From positions 1-50,347 of the forward strand of contig DATJTW010000047.1 of NCBI GenBank assembly GCA_035502995.1: DNA of 50,347 nucleotides, given 5' to 3'. Within the stretch, counting starts at the first letter, position 1. Each line of letters starts with the position of its first letter. The position numbers and the translations under genes were made by a program. The notes beneath the pieces are model-generated. The model was not told the origin of the DNA, ran no database searches, and was given only the letters and a program-made list of their open reading frames with translations. Source of the stretch: CADEED01 sp035502995 (GTDB lineage: Bacteria > Pseudomonadota > Gammaproteobacteria > Steroidobacterales > Steroidobacteraceae). Shown in pieces: positions 1-8,424 of the stretch.

Positions 1-2
1 TG

Positions 3-611
3 ATCGGCGGCGCGTCGGCGGGTGTGTTGTGGGCCGTGGTCGGCAAGTTGTTCACGGCGCTGGTCGTGTATTCGACGCGCCTGTCGGTCGTGTACGCCGG
101 TTTCGCGCTGATCGTCGCGACGCTGCTGTGGACGTATTTCGGCTGGCTGATCCTGCTGATCGGCGCGCAGTTGTCGTTCTACGTGCAGAACCGGCACTAC
201 CTGCGGCTCGGCCTCGTCGAGCTGCGGCTGTCGGCGGTGCAGCGCGAGACGTTGACGCTGAAGGTGATGTACCTGATCGCGCGGGCCTACCAGGACGGCA
301 AGCAGCGCTGGTCGGTGGACAGCCTGGCGCACGAGCTCGGCATGCCGGGCATCGCGATCTCGCGCATCGTGTCGGCGCTCGAGGCCGCGCACCTGCTGAC
401 CGTGACGGACGACGAGATGCTGCTGCCGGCGCGGGATCTCGGCAGCATCCCGATCCAGGAGATCATGGACATCGCTCGCAACGAGAAGGCCGGCCAGGTG
501 GCGCCGCGGAATCTCAAACTACCGGCGGTGGACGAGATCGCGGCGACGATGGATGCAGCTTGGCGGAAGAGCTGTGGAGAAACCACGCTGCGGGATCTGG
601 TCGAAGAGTAG
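3..611 (+). CDS. YihY/BrkB family membrane protein, 3' part
   Basis: The reading frame is open from the window edge, so the true start lies upstream. The visible part begins with two hydrophobic segments carrying the LLWTYFGWLILLIGAQLSFY signature of the YihY/BrkB (UPF0761) inner-membrane family. It then continues into a soluble tail of about 130 residues that reads like a winged helix, with the stretch SVDSLAHELGMPGIAISRIV. Such a C-terminal helix-turn-helix extension is known in gammaproteobacterial members. The transported substrate of the family is not established. The stop codon TAG (609-611) runs into a palindromic repeat shared with the convergent pmbA. Confidence 0.85.
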   Translation: MGGASAGVLWAVVGKLFTALVVYSTRLSVVYAGFALIVATLLWTYFGWLILLIGAQLSFYVQNRHYLRLGLVELRLSAVQRETLTLKVMYLIARAYQDGKQRWSVDSLAHELGMPGIAISRIVSALEAAHLLTVTDDEMLLPARDLGSIPIQEIMDIARNEKAGQVAPRNLKLPAVDEIAATMDAAWRKSCGETTLRDLVEE

Positions 612-657
612 GGACGGACCCTTTTTCGATTGTGACAACGGAAATAGGGTCCGTCCC
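611..657. repeat. REP-like palindrome between two convergent stop codons
   Basis: Perfect 11-bp inverted arms GGGACGGACCC (611-621) and GGGTCCGTCCC (647-657) enclose a 25-bp AT-richer loop. The element begins at the last base of the BrkB stop and ends against the pmbA stop codon (658-660). A T run follows the left arm and an A-rich stretch precedes the right arm, so it could terminate transcription from either side. It resembles three other palindromes in this window, which have different cores. Confidence 0.8.
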
Positions 658-2022
658 CTATTCCCCTGCAATAGTCATCTCGCCGATCAGGATCGACCCG
701 CAGCGCACGCCACCGCGCACGTCCACATCGTTCCCCAACCCGACGATGTTCTTGTACATGTCCTTCAGATTCCCGGCGATCGTGATCTCGTGCACCGGAT
801 ACGTCGGCGTGCCGTTCTCGACCCAGTACCCCGACGCGCCGCGCGAATAATCGCCGGTCACGCCGTTCACGCCCTGCCCCATCAGCTCCGTCACCAGCAG
901 CCCGGTGCCGAGCTCGCGCAGCAGCGCGCTCACGTCGCGACCGCCCTGCTTCGATTCCACGAGAAGGTTGTGCGTGCCGCCGGCATTGCCCGTGGTCTTC
1001 AGGCCCAGCTTCCGCGCCGAATAACTACCCAGCACGTAGCCCTGCAACACCCCGTCCTGCACCAGCTCGCGATCGCGCGTGCGCACGCCTTCGCCGTCGA
1101 ACGGCGCGCTGCCCAGCGCCTTCTTCAGGTGCGGCCGCTCGCGCAATTCGAGGAACGAAGGAAACACCTGCTGCCCCGCCGCGCCGAGCAGGAACGAACT
1201 CTTGCGGTACTGGCTGCTGCCGCGGATCGCGCCGAGGAAATGCCCGATCAGCCCGCGCGCGACCTCCGGCGAGTACAGGACGCGCGCCTTCTGCGTCGCG
1301 ATCTTGCGCGCGCCGAGCCGCGCCACCGCGCGCTCGCCGGCCTTGCGGCCGATGTCGGCGACCGACTCGAGATCGCGCGCATCGCGCGCCGACGAGTACC
1401 AGTAGTCGCGCTGCATGTCGTCACCGGCCTGCGCCAGCAGCACGCAGCTCACGCTGTGACTGCTGGAAGGATATCCCGCGAGGAACCCGTGCGAGTTGCC
1501 GTACACGCGCACGCCCCGGTGGCTGCCGACACTGGCGCCCTCGGAATTCGTGATGCGCGAATCCACGGCGCGGCCCGCCGCCTCGCAGGCCCGCGCCGAC
1601 TCGACGGCGTCCTCCGGCGAAATCTCCCAGGGATGGTCGAGATCGAGATCCGGGATCTGGCGCGCCAGCTCTTCCGGATCGGCGAGGCCGGCGCATTCGT
1701 CCTCGGCGGTGTACCGAGCGATGTCGCAGGCCTTCTCGACCGTCTCCGCGACGGCGCGCGCCGACAGGTCGGCGGTGCTCGCCGAACCCTTGCGCTTGCC
1801 GAAGTACACGGTGATGCCCATGCCGCGGTCGCGCTGGTATTCGACGGTCTCGACCTCGCCCAGCCGGACGGTGGTGGTGAGACCCTTCTGCAGGCTGACG
1901 TCGGCTTCCGCCTGCGTGGCGCCGAGCGCCTTCGCCTTCTTCAGCGACTCGGAAACGATGCCTTCGAGCTCCGGAATCCGGCTGCCATCGACCTCTTGCT
2001 GGGTTGGAACCACTGCTTGCAT
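658..2022 (-). CDS. pmbA: PmbA/TldE metalloprotease subunit
   Basis: The 454-residue product aligns by eye with E. coli PmbA (TldE) almost end to end, including GITVYFGKRKGSAS near residue 70 and the C-terminal blocks TELMGQGVNGVTGDYSRGA and EITIAGNLKDM. TldD and TldE form a heterodimeric protease that processes leader peptides and degrades unfolded peptides. TldE lacks the metal-binding HExxxH carried by TldD. The start ATG leaves only 14 bp to the divergent darP start. In Pseudomonas pmbA sits next to tldD; here tldD lies about 5 kb away on the same strand, separated by darP-purEK, the ATPase-FHA gene and three small genes. Confidence 0.97.
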   Translation of the reverse strand: MQAVVPTQQEVDGSRIPELEGIVSESLKKAKALGATQAEADVSLQKGLTTTVRLGEVETVEYQRDRGMGITVYFGKRKGSASTADLSARAVAETVEKACDIARYTAEDECAGLADPEELARQIPDLDLDHPWEISPEDAVESARACEAAGRAVDSRITNSEGASVGSHRGVRVYGNSHGFLAGYPSSSHSVSCVLLAQAGDDMQRDYWYSSARDARDLESVADIGRKAGERAVARLGARKIATQKARVLYSPEVARGLIGHFLGAIRGSSQYRKSSFLLGAAGQQVFPSFLELRERPHLKKALGSAPFDGEGVRTRDRELVQDGVLQGYVLGSYSARKLGLKTTGNAGGTHNLLVESKQGGRDVSALLRELGTGLLVTELMGQGVNGVTGDYSRGASGYWVENGTPTYPVHEITIAGNLKDMYKNIVGLGNDVDVRGGVRCGSILIGEMTIAGE

Positions 2023-2036
2023 GGCAGAATTGTACG

Positions 2037-2558
2037 ATGCAAGACGACGAGGAAATGCCGGATTTCGATGGCCGCCCCAGCAAGAGCGCGCGCAAGCGCG
2101 AGGCGGCGGCCGCCCAGGACCTGGGGACGCGGCTGATTGCGCTCAAGGAATCCGATCTCGCGGCGCTCGGACTGCCGGAACGGCTGTTCGACGCGATCGT
2201 GCTGGCGAAGCGCATCACCGCGCGCGGCGGACTGGCGCGCCAGCGGCAGTACATCGGCAAGCTCATGCGCGACGTCGATGCCGTGCCGCTCGAAGCCGCG
2301 CTGGATGCGAAATCCCGCGGCGCGCAGATCGATGCCGAACAGCACAAACGCGTCGAGGCCTGGCGTGCGCGCCTGCTGACGGAAGGTCCGCCGGCGCTGG
2401 ACGAATTGCTGAAGTGGCATCCGGAAGCCGATCGCAAGGCGCTGAAGACGCTCGTCGACAAGGCCAATGGCGCGCGCGTCGATTCCGGCAGTCGCGAAGC
2501 CGCGTCGCGCGAGTTGTTCCGCTCCCTGCGGACCTTGTTTGATAGTATTTCGCGATGA
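2037..2558 (+). CDS. darP: DarP/YjgA ribosome biogenesis factor
   Basis: The 173-residue product is a DUF615 (YjgA/DarP) protein, a 50S-associated late assembly factor. It starts with an acidic/basic segment (MQDDEEMPDFDGRPSKSARK) and continues with the helical core LPERLFDAIVLAKRITARGG and RQRQYIGKLMRDVD. The ATG at 2037 is chosen because the family normally begins shortly before the S-K-S/T-x-K-R segment. An in-frame start at 2004 would overlap the pmbA start. It overlaps purE by 4 bp (ATGA), so the two are probably translationally coupled. Confidence 0.95.
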   Translation: MQDDEEMPDFDGRPSKSARKREAAAAQDLGTRLIALKESDLAALGLPERLFDAIVLAKRITARGGLARQRQYIGKLMRDVDAVPLEAALDAKSRGAQIDAEQHKRVEAWRARLLTEGPPALDELLKWHPEADRKALKTLVDKANGARVDSGSREAASRELFRSLRTLFDSISR

Positions 2559-3049
2559 AACCACTGGTCGGCATCATCATGGGCTCGTCCTCCGATTGGG
2601 AGACGATGCGCGCCGCGGCCGAGGCGCTCGAGAAACTCGCCGTTCCGCACGAGACGCGCGTCGTCTCCGCGCACCGCACGCCCGACCTGCTGTTCGAATA
2701 CGCGACGTCCGCGCAGTCGCGCGGCATCCAGGTGATCATCGCCGGCGCCGGCGGTGCCGCCCATCTACCCGGCATGGTGGCGTCGAAGACCACGCTGCCC
2801 GTGCTCGGTGTGCCGGTGCAGTCGAAGGCGCTGAACGGCATAGACTCTTTGCTGTCCATCGTGCAGATGCCGGCGGGCATTCCCGTCGCCACGTTCGCGA
2901 TCGGCGTCGCCGGGGCGACCAACGCCGGTCTCGCGGCCGCTTCCATCCTCGCCATCACGCGTCCCGAGATCGACGCCGCGCTGAAGAAATTCCGCAGCGA
3001 CCAGACGGCGAAGGTGCTGGCCATCGGCGATCCGTCGAAATCGGCCTGA
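2555..3049 (+). CDS. purE: PurE, N5-carboxyaminoimidazole ribonucleotide mutase
   Basis: The 164-residue product is a class I PurE, which converts N5-CAIR to CAIR in purine synthesis. The N-terminal GIIMGSSSDWETM, the SAHRTPD loop near residue 44 and the GAGGAAHLPGMVAS segment near residue 70 are the substrate-binding signatures. The start codon overlaps the darP stop. purK follows after 13 bp, the usual pairing, because PurK makes the unstable N5-CAIR that PurE uses. Confidence 0.98.
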   Translation: MKPLVGIIMGSSSDWETMRAAAEALEKLAVPHETRVVSAHRTPDLLFEYATSAQSRGIQVIIAGAGGAAHLPGMVASKTTLPVLGVPVQSKALNGIDSLLSIVQMPAGIPVATFAIGVAGATNAGLAAASILAITRPEIDAALKKFRSDQTAKVLAIGDPSKSA

Positions 3050-3062
3050 TGGCCCTCTTCCC

Positions 3063-4184
3063 ATGACCGTCGGCATCGTCGGCGCCGGCCAGCTCGGCCG
3101 CATGATGGCCCTCGCCGGCTATCCACTCGGACTCGACTTCCTGTTCCTCGACAAGGACGCGAAGACGCCCGGCGGGCAGCTCGCGCCGATCCTGTCGGGC
3201 GAGCTGACCGACCGCAAGTTGTTAGGCGAGCTCAGCGAGCGCTGCGACGTCGTCACCTTCGACTGGGAGAACATCCCGGTCGAGGCGCTCGAAGGCCTGC
3301 CCGGCAAGGCGCGAATCTCGCCGCCGACACGCGCGCTGGCCGCCGCGCAGGACCGGATCAGCGAGAAGCGCACGTTCGAGCTGCTCGGCATCCCGACCAC
3401 GCACTACGCGGCGGTGGATTCGCGCGAATCGCTGGACGCCGCCGTTCGGCTGGTCGGCCTGCCCGGCGTGCTGAAGACGCGCCGGCTCGGCTACGACGGC
3501 AAGGGCCAGTTCGTGCTGCGCAAGCCGGCCGATCTCGATGCCGCCTGGGCCGCACTCGTCGGCTCCGGATCGGGCACCGTGCCGCTGATCTACGAGAACC
3601 TCGTGCCGTTCGACGCCGAGGTCTCCGTGATCGCCGTGCGCGGCGCCGACGGCGACATCGCCTTCTATCCACTCAACCTCAACGTGCACCGCGACGGCAT
3701 CCTGCGTCTGACCCGCGCGCCCTACGGCAACGCCGCGCTCACCCGCCAGGCGCAACGCGCCGCGAAGAAGCTGCTCGAACACTTCCAGTACGTCGGCGTG
3801 TTGACCATCGAGTTCTTCGTGAAGCGCGGCAAGCTGATCGCCAACGAGATGGCGCCGCGCGTGCACAACTCCGGGCACTGGACCATCGAAGGCGCGGTCA
3901 CCAGCCAGTTCGAGAACCACGTGCGCGCCATCGCCGGCCTGCCGCTGGGCAGCACGGCGGCGCGCGGCCACTCGGCGATGATCAACCTCATCGGCGAGCT
4001 GCCGGACCGCGATCCGCTGCTCGCCGAGGCCGGACTGCACTGGCACGACTACGGCAAGACGCCGCGCCCGGGCCGAAAGCTCGGCCATCTGACCCTGTGC
4101 GAGCCTACGGCCGCGCGCCGGGACAAGCGTGCTTTCAAGGTGTTGGGACGCGTCGACCGCCGGACCTGGCTCGCACTTCGGTAA
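3063..4184 (+). CDS. purK: PurK, N5-CAIR synthetase
   Basis: The 373-residue ATP-grasp enzyme carboxylates AIR with bicarbonate and ATP to N5-CAIR. GIVGAGQLGRMMALAG at the N terminus is the PurK nucleotide-fold signature. RRLGYDGKGQ near residue 140 is the ATP-grasp loop, and NEMAPRVHNSGHWTIEGA near residue 260 carries metal and substrate ligands. Length is close to the usual 355-380. An ATG at 3049 is out of frame and closes at once, which fixes the start at 3063. Confidence 0.97.
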   Translation: MTVGIVGAGQLGRMMALAGYPLGLDFLFLDKDAKTPGGQLAPILSGELTDRKLLGELSERCDVVTFDWENIPVEALEGLPGKARISPPTRALAAAQDRISEKRTFELLGIPTTHYAAVDSRESLDAAVRLVGLPGVLKTRRLGYDGKGQFVLRKPADLDAAWAALVGSGSGTVPLIYENLVPFDAEVSVIAVRGADGDIAFYPLNLNVHRDGILRLTRAPYGNAALTRQAQRAAKKLLEHFQYVGVLTIEFFVKRGKLIANEMAPRVHNSGHWTIEGAVTSQFENHVRAIAGLPLGSTAARGHSAMINLIGELPDRDPLLAEAGLHWHDYGKTPRPGRKLGHLTLCEPTAARRDKRAFKVLGRVDRRTWLALR

Positions 4185-4242
4185 GGCAAACCCCCGGTTT
4201 TCTCGGCCCGGCGCCGGCTTTACCGTAATATCGCCGCCAGCG

Positions 4243-5550
4243 ATGTACCTCGAGAACTTCAAACTCCGCGAGCTGCCGTTCCGGCTCAGTCCGGATCCGC
4301 AGTTCCTGTTCCTGTCGCGGGCGCACGCGCGCGCGAAGGCGTACATGGAGTCGACCATCTGGTTCACGGATGGGTTTGTCGTGATCACCGGCGAGATTGG
4401 CGCCGGCAAGACCACGCTGATCGAAAGTTTCCTGCGCCAGCTGGATTCCGACGTGGTCATCGCGCAGATCAACCAGACGCAGGTGAGCGCGGTCGAGTTC
4501 CTGCAGTCGGTGCTGGTCCAGTTCGGGTTCTCGCCCTTCAAGATGAAGAAGGCCGAGCTCATCGCGACCATCAACAGTTTCCTGATCGAGCAGTACGCGG
4601 CCGGCCGCAAGGTGCTGCTGATCATCGACGAGGCCCAGAACCTCTCGCTGAAGGTGCTCGAGGAAGTGCGGCTGCTGTCCGGCATCGAGGCCACGAAGGA
4701 GAAGGTGCTGCGCATCATCCTCGCGGGCCAGCCGGAGCTGAACGAAAAACTGGATTCGCCCGAGCTCGTACAGCTCGCGCAACGCGTGCGCCTGCGGTTC
4801 CACCTGGGCGCGCTGTCGAACGAAGACCTGCGGCCGTATGTCGAACACCGCCTCGACGTCGCCGGCTCCGAGGGCCGCCAGATCTTCGCCGACGACACGT
4901 TCGCGGAGCTGTACCGCTTCACCGGCGGCGTGCCGCGCCTCGTCAACACGTTGTGCGACACCGCGATGATCGCGGCGTCGAACGAATCGCGCGCCGAGGT
5001 CACGCTCGCGGACGTCACGTCCGCGGTCGGCGAGCTGGGCTGGGTCGAGTTCTCGCGGCGCAAGAGCACCATCGCGGCGAAGCAGCGCCCCGAGGTGTCG
5101 ACCGCGAACGGCGACCGCGCGCCGAAGATCCTCTCGAAGCTCGTGTTGTCGACCGAGGGCAAGGCCATCGCCGAGCTGCACCTCGTGCCCGGCCGCAAGG
5201 TCATCGGCCGCACACCCGACAACGATCTGCAGATCGACAGCAAGTTCATCAGCCGCCATCACTGCCAGTTCACGACCACCAGCGACGGCGTGACGATCCT
5301 CGAGGATCTGAACAGCACGAACGGCATCGTCATCCGCGACAAGCGCGTCCGCCGGCACACGCTGCGTGACGGCGACGTCGTCACGATGGGCCAGCACGAG
5401 ATCCTCTACGTCGACGACCACGCCGCCGAACATCTCGCCGACACGCACGACGACCTGCCGCGCGTCAGCGCGGATGCGGCGAACGAAGATGCGGGTGAGG
5501 AAGCGGACGACGACGCGGGCCACGACGAGACCGCGAGCGGCACGCGTTAG
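4243..5550 (+). CDS. ExeA/GspA-like AAA ATPase with C-terminal FHA domain
   Basis: The start MYLENFKLRELPFRLSPDPQ at 4243 matches the conserved N terminus of ExeA/GspA-type ATPases. The 435-residue product has Walker A GEIGAGKTT at 50-58 and Walker B KVLLIIDEAQN at 123-133. An FHA domain spans about 298-391, with GR at 322-323, SRHH at 337-340 and LNSTNG at 356-361, all phosphothreonine-binding positions. An acidic tail covers 392-435. ExeA proteins help insert type II secretin or reach peptidoglycan, but the usual periplasmic peptidoglycan-binding half is replaced here by FHA, so this one may be a cytoplasmic, phospho-regulated motor. No secretin or kinase gene is nearby, so partners are unknown. 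Confidence 0.85.
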   Translation: MYLENFKLRELPFRLSPDPQFLFLSRAHARAKAYMESTIWFTDGFVVITGEIGAGKTTLIESFLRQLDSDVVIAQINQTQVSAVEFLQSVLVQFGFSPFKMKKAELIATINSFLIEQYAAGRKVLLIIDEAQNLSLKVLEEVRLLSGIEATKEKVLRIILAGQPELNEKLDSPELVQLAQRVRLRFHLGALSNEDLRPYVEHRLDVAGSEGRQIFADDTFAELYRFTGGVPRLVNTLCDTAMIAASNESRAEVTLADVTSAVGELGWVEFSRRKSTIAAKQRPEVSTANGDRAPKILSKLVLSTEGKAIAELHLVPGRKVIGRTPDNDLQIDSKFISRHHCQFTTTSDGVTILEDLNSTNGIVIRDKRVRRHTLRDGDVVTMGQHEILYVDDHAAEHLADTHDDLPRVSADAANEDAGEEADDDAGHDETASGTR

Positions 5551-5571
5551 CCATCCGGATACACGGTCACG

Positions 5572-5616
5572 AAAATAAAAAGGGCGCGCGGATCGTTCCG
5601 CGCGCCCTCTTTATTA
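5572..5616. terminator. Bidirectional Rho-independent terminator
   Basis: A perfect 12-bp stem (5581-5592 with 5597-5608) closed by a TCGT tetraloop has an A-rich flank on the left (AAAATAAAA, 5572-5580) and a T-rich flank on the right (CTTTATTA). It therefore serves both the plus-strand ATPase-FHA gene and the minus-strand small gene ending at 5635. Confidence 0.9.
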
Positions 5617-5634
5617 GACCTGTGCCTCGAATCG

Positions 5635-5805
5635 TTAGCGGCGGCCGCCCGTCACCAGCTTGAGGAGCCGGCCGAAGATGCCGAGACGGAAACCGTCCAC
5701 TTGCATCGGGTTGGCGGAATTGCCCGTATTGCGACGCATCTCGGCGAGAACGTCGGGCGGGAGGTTGATCCGGAATTCGCCGCTGGCCGCTGTGTCGTTG
5801 CGCAT
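5635..5805 (-). CDS. Small uncharacterised protein (56 aa)
   Basis: ATG at 5805 gives MRNDTAASGEFRINLPPDVL and ends in a basic, amphipathic segment RLGIFGRLLKLVTGGRR. A GGAG Shine-Dalgarno lies about nine bases upstream, and the reading frame ends 19 bp before a strong bidirectional terminator, which together support a real gene. The frame stays open further upstream to 6111, but that extension has the composition of non-coding sequence. I do not recognise a family; the C-terminal helix could associate with membrane or nucleic acid. Confidence 0.55.
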   Translation of the reverse strand: MRNDTAASGEFRINLPPDVLAEMRRNTGNSANPMQVDGFRLGIFGRLLKLVTGGRR

Positions 5806-6063
5806 CGCTCGTTGCTCCGTGATTGACTGCGCTCTCGATCGAACGCATATGCAGTTTGCTGAAGACCGTGGAGCGCATGGTGTGCCGGAAGTCTCAGGAT
5901 TTCCAATGTCGCAAAACGCGCACTTCATTATGTTCGCGTCTGATAAGTGCGTAGGCGCGGCGCGAATCCCTTCGCTACAAAATTCTGACGCACTTTGCCG
6001 ACATCCCTGTCGTCCGCGCTTCGGGATAGTGCGCCCGAGTAAGGTATTTCCGGCACTCGGGTA
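5806..6063. other. AT-richer intergenic region between divergent small genes
   Basis: About 260 bp of visibly lower GC than its neighbours separate the 56-residue gene (minus) and the 163-residue gene (plus), so both promoters should lie here. A 7-bp inverted repeat, CCCGAGT (6034-6040) and ACTCGGG (6055-6061), sits just before the plus-strand gene. I could not assign convincing -35/-10 pairs or any known operator. Confidence 0.4.
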
Positions 6064-6075
6064 ATTCGTACGAAT
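6064..6075. promoter_or_regulatory. 12-bp palindrome over a start codon
   Basis: ATTCGTACGAAT is a perfect palindrome whose last two bases are the A and T of the ATG of the downstream gene. Together with the 7-bp inverted repeat immediately upstream (6034-6061) it could be an operator or an RNA hairpin that limits translation. It may also be chance. Confidence 0.3.
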
Positions 6076-6565
6076 GAAAACAATCGCCGCTTTGATCGTG
6101 CTCGCCATCACCGGTTTCTACGGCGCCTGCTCGTGGGCGCTGTCCGCCGGGAACGCCAGCCGCTTTCTCGACGACATGGAGACGCTGTCCCTGCATGCGC
6201 GCATGGACGCGTATTGCGCCCGGCTCGCCGACGAGCTCGAGGTCTCGATCCGCGATCGCACCGCGGATCCGCCGGCCGAGTTCGACGGCGGCAAGCCGGA
6301 GTTCTGCGCGTACGTCACGGCCGCGACACGCAACGTCGCGTTGCTCGGCCTCGCCACGGCGGTCACGCGCAACGACTTCACCGTGACCCGCGACTGGCTG
6401 CGCCCCTGGACCGTGCGCGTGCATTACCGAGAAGACCGCACGACGACCACGCGGCAGTTCGCGCCGGTGCATACGCAGGGAGAGGACGACGCCACGCTGG
6501 TACTGACGGTCAGCGGCATCCAGCTGCGCCGGCTGGACAGCCGGTCGTGGAGCGTCGATCCCTGA
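6074..6565 (+). CDS. Uncharacterised exported or membrane-anchored protein
   Basis: The 163-residue product starts with a hydrophobic segment (residues 4-23, IAALIVLAITGFYGACSWAL) that could be a signal peptide or a single anchor. A soluble domain of about 135 residues follows, with two cysteines (in AYCARLADEL and EFCAYVTA) that may form a disulphide. The end of the protein is rich in Thr, Arg and beta-type sequence (TTTTRQFAPVHT). No family was recognised. It is monocistronic, and the next gene is convergent. Confidence 0.65.
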   Translation: MKTIAALIVLAITGFYGACSWALSAGNASRFLDDMETLSLHARMDAYCARLADELEVSIRDRTADPPAEFDGGKPEFCAYVTAATRNVALLGLATAVTRNDFTVTRDWLRPWTVRVHYREDRTTTTRQFAPVHTQGEDDATLVLTVSGIQLRRLDSRSWSVDP

Positions 6566-6625
6566 GGTGCCGGGGCGCCGGGTTGCTGGCGTCGCTGGCG
6601 TCGCCGTAAAGCGTGCGTCTCGCCG

Positions 6626-6937
6626 CTAGTGCAGCAACAGCGCCATTACGCTGATCACCGCGATCACCAGCAGCACGGCGATGACGATCGAGAGGATGGT
6701 CAGGCCGGAGCGCGGCGCGCGCCACGCGCCGACCACCGTACAGAACACACCGAGCCCGCCGGCGGCCATGCCGGCCAGCGACCAGCCGAAGAACGCGCCC
6801 AGCATGACGTTCTGCCCGTCGGGCGACAGGTCCTGGATGAAGCTGCCGACGAACGGCGCGGCGACCGCGAACGCCATCAGGCCGAGCGCCGCGTAGATCG
6901 CGGGCGAGGTTCTCGGCGGGCGGGCGCTGTCCGACAT
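6626..6937 (-). CDS. Small integral membrane protein
   Basis: The ATG at 6937 lies one base after the tldD stop (TGA-C-ATG), so the gene is probably coupled to tldD as the last gene of the long minus-strand array. The 103-residue product has three hydrophobic segments: AIYAALGLMAFAVAAPFVG, an Ala/Gly-rich middle segment, and LTILSIVIAVLLVIAVISVM near the C terminus. I do not recognise a family. Confidence 0.65.
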   Translation of the reverse strand: MSDSARPPRTSPAIYAALGLMAFAVAAPFVGSFIQDLSPDGQNVMLGAFFGWSLAGMAAGGLGVFCTVVGAWRAPRSGLTILSIVIAVLLVIAVISVMALLLH

Positions 6938-6938
6938 G

Positions 6939-8393
6939 TCAGCCCGTGCCGCCGACCGTGAGCCCATCGACACGCAACGTCGGCTGGCCGACGCCGACCG
7001 GCACGCTCTGCCCTTCCTTGCCGCAGGTGCCGACGCCTTCGTCGAGCTTGAGGTCGTTGCCGACCATCGAGACGCGCGTCAGCACGTCCGGGCCATTGCC
7101 GATCAGCGTGGCGCCCTTGATCGGCGCGCCGAGCTTGCCGTTCTCGATGAGGTACGCCTCGCTGGCCGAGAACACGAACTTGCCGGACGTGATGTCGACC
7201 TGGCCGCCGCCGAAATTCACGGCGTAGATGCCCTTCTGCACCGACGCGATGATTTCGCCCGGATCCGACCGCCCCGCGCGCATGTAGGTGTTCGTCATGC
7301 GCGGCAGCGTGATGTGCGCGAACGATTCGCGGCGGCCGTTGCCGGTGCTCTTCGTACCGGTGAGGCGCGCGTTCATCTTGTCCTGCAGATAACCCTTCAG
7401 CACGCCGTTCTCGATCAGCGTCGTGCACTGCGTCGGCGTGCCCTCATCGTCGATGTTCAGCGAGCCGCGCCGGCGCGACAGCGTGCCGTCGTCAACGATC
7501 GTGCAGAGCTCGGACGCAACGCGTTCGCCGACGCGGCCCGAGAACGCGGACGTGCCCTTGCGGTTGAAGTCGCCCTCGAGGCCGTGGCCGATGGCTTCGT
7601 GCAGCAGGATGCCGGGCCAGCCGGCGCCGAGCACGACCGTCATCGGGCCCGCGGGCGCCGGCACCGCGTCGAGGTTCACCAGCGCCTGGCGCACGGCCTC
7701 GCGGGCCAGCGCCAGCGGCTTGTCTCCGGCCACGAGCTCGGGCAGCGTGAAGCGGCCGCCAGAGCCCGAATAACCCTGCTCGCGCCGGCCGTTCTGCTCG
7801 ACGATGACCGAGACGTTGAAGCGCACCAGCGGCCGCACGTCGGCGGCCAGGTGGCCTTCGCTGTTCGCGACCAGCACGACTTCGTGCACGGCGACCACGC
7901 TCGCCATGACTTGCACGACGCGCGGATCCATCTTGCGCGTCTCGCGGTCGACGCGCTCCAGCCACGCGACCTTCTCGCTAGACGTGAAGCTGGAGACCGG
8001 GTCCACCGGTAGATAGAGATGGTGGCCGATGGCCGGCAGGATGCTCTGCATCGACCGGTCCTGGCCGCGGGCGGCGATGGCGCGTGCGGCACGCGACGCC
8101 TCCTCGAGCGCCGGCAGCACGATCTCGTCCGAATACGCGAAGCCGGTCTTCTCGCCGGCGACGGCGCGCACGCCGACGCCCTGCTCGATGCTCGCGCTGC
8201 CTTCCTTGACGATGCCGTCCTCGAGCGCCCAGCTCTCCTCGCGCGACAGCTGGAAATAGAGATCGGCGGAATCGATGGAGCTCGACATCACCTGCGACAG
8301 CGCCTGGTCGAGGCGCGCGTCGTCGAGGCCGCCGGGACGCAGGATGGTTTCCCGGGCGATCGTCAGCGATTCGGTGTTCATTGCGGCGTTCAT
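6939..8393 (-). CDS. tldD: TldD metalloprotease catalytic subunit
   Basis: The 484-residue product matches the length of E. coli TldD (481) and carries HEAIGHGLEGD, with the metal ligands H265 and H270 and catalytic E266 of the HExxxH motif. It pairs with PmbA/TldE. The ATG at 8393 follows a GGAACGGA ribosome-binding sequence; the open frame upstream belongs to the nitrilase gene region. It lies directly downstream of the nitrilase and yhdP genes, the conserved gammaproteobacterial order maf-rng-yhdP-nit-tldD. Confidence 0.97.
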   Translation of the reverse strand: MNAAMNTESLTIARETILRPGGLDDARLDQALSQVMSSSIDSADLYFQLSREESWALEDGIVKEGSASIEQGVGVRAVAGEKTGFAYSDEIVLPALEEASRAARAIAARGQDRSMQSILPAIGHHLYLPVDPVSSFTSSEKVAWLERVDRETRKMDPRVVQVMASVVAVHEVVLVANSEGHLAADVRPLVRFNVSVIVEQNGRREQGYSGSGGRFTLPELVAGDKPLALAREAVRQALVNLDAVPAPAGPMTVVLGAGWPGILLHEAIGHGLEGDFNRKGTSAFSGRVGERVASELCTIVDDGTLSRRRGSLNIDDEGTPTQCTTLIENGVLKGYLQDKMNARLTGTKSTGNGRRESFAHITLPRMTNTYMRAGRSDPGEIIASVQKGIYAVNFGGGQVDITSGKFVFSASEAYLIENGKLGAPIKGATLIGNGPDVLTRVSMVGNDLKLDEGVGTCGKEGQSVPVGVGQPTLRVDGLTVGGTG

Positions 8394-8424
8394 GTCGTTC
8401 CGTTCCAGTTCGATCCTGGCTTCG

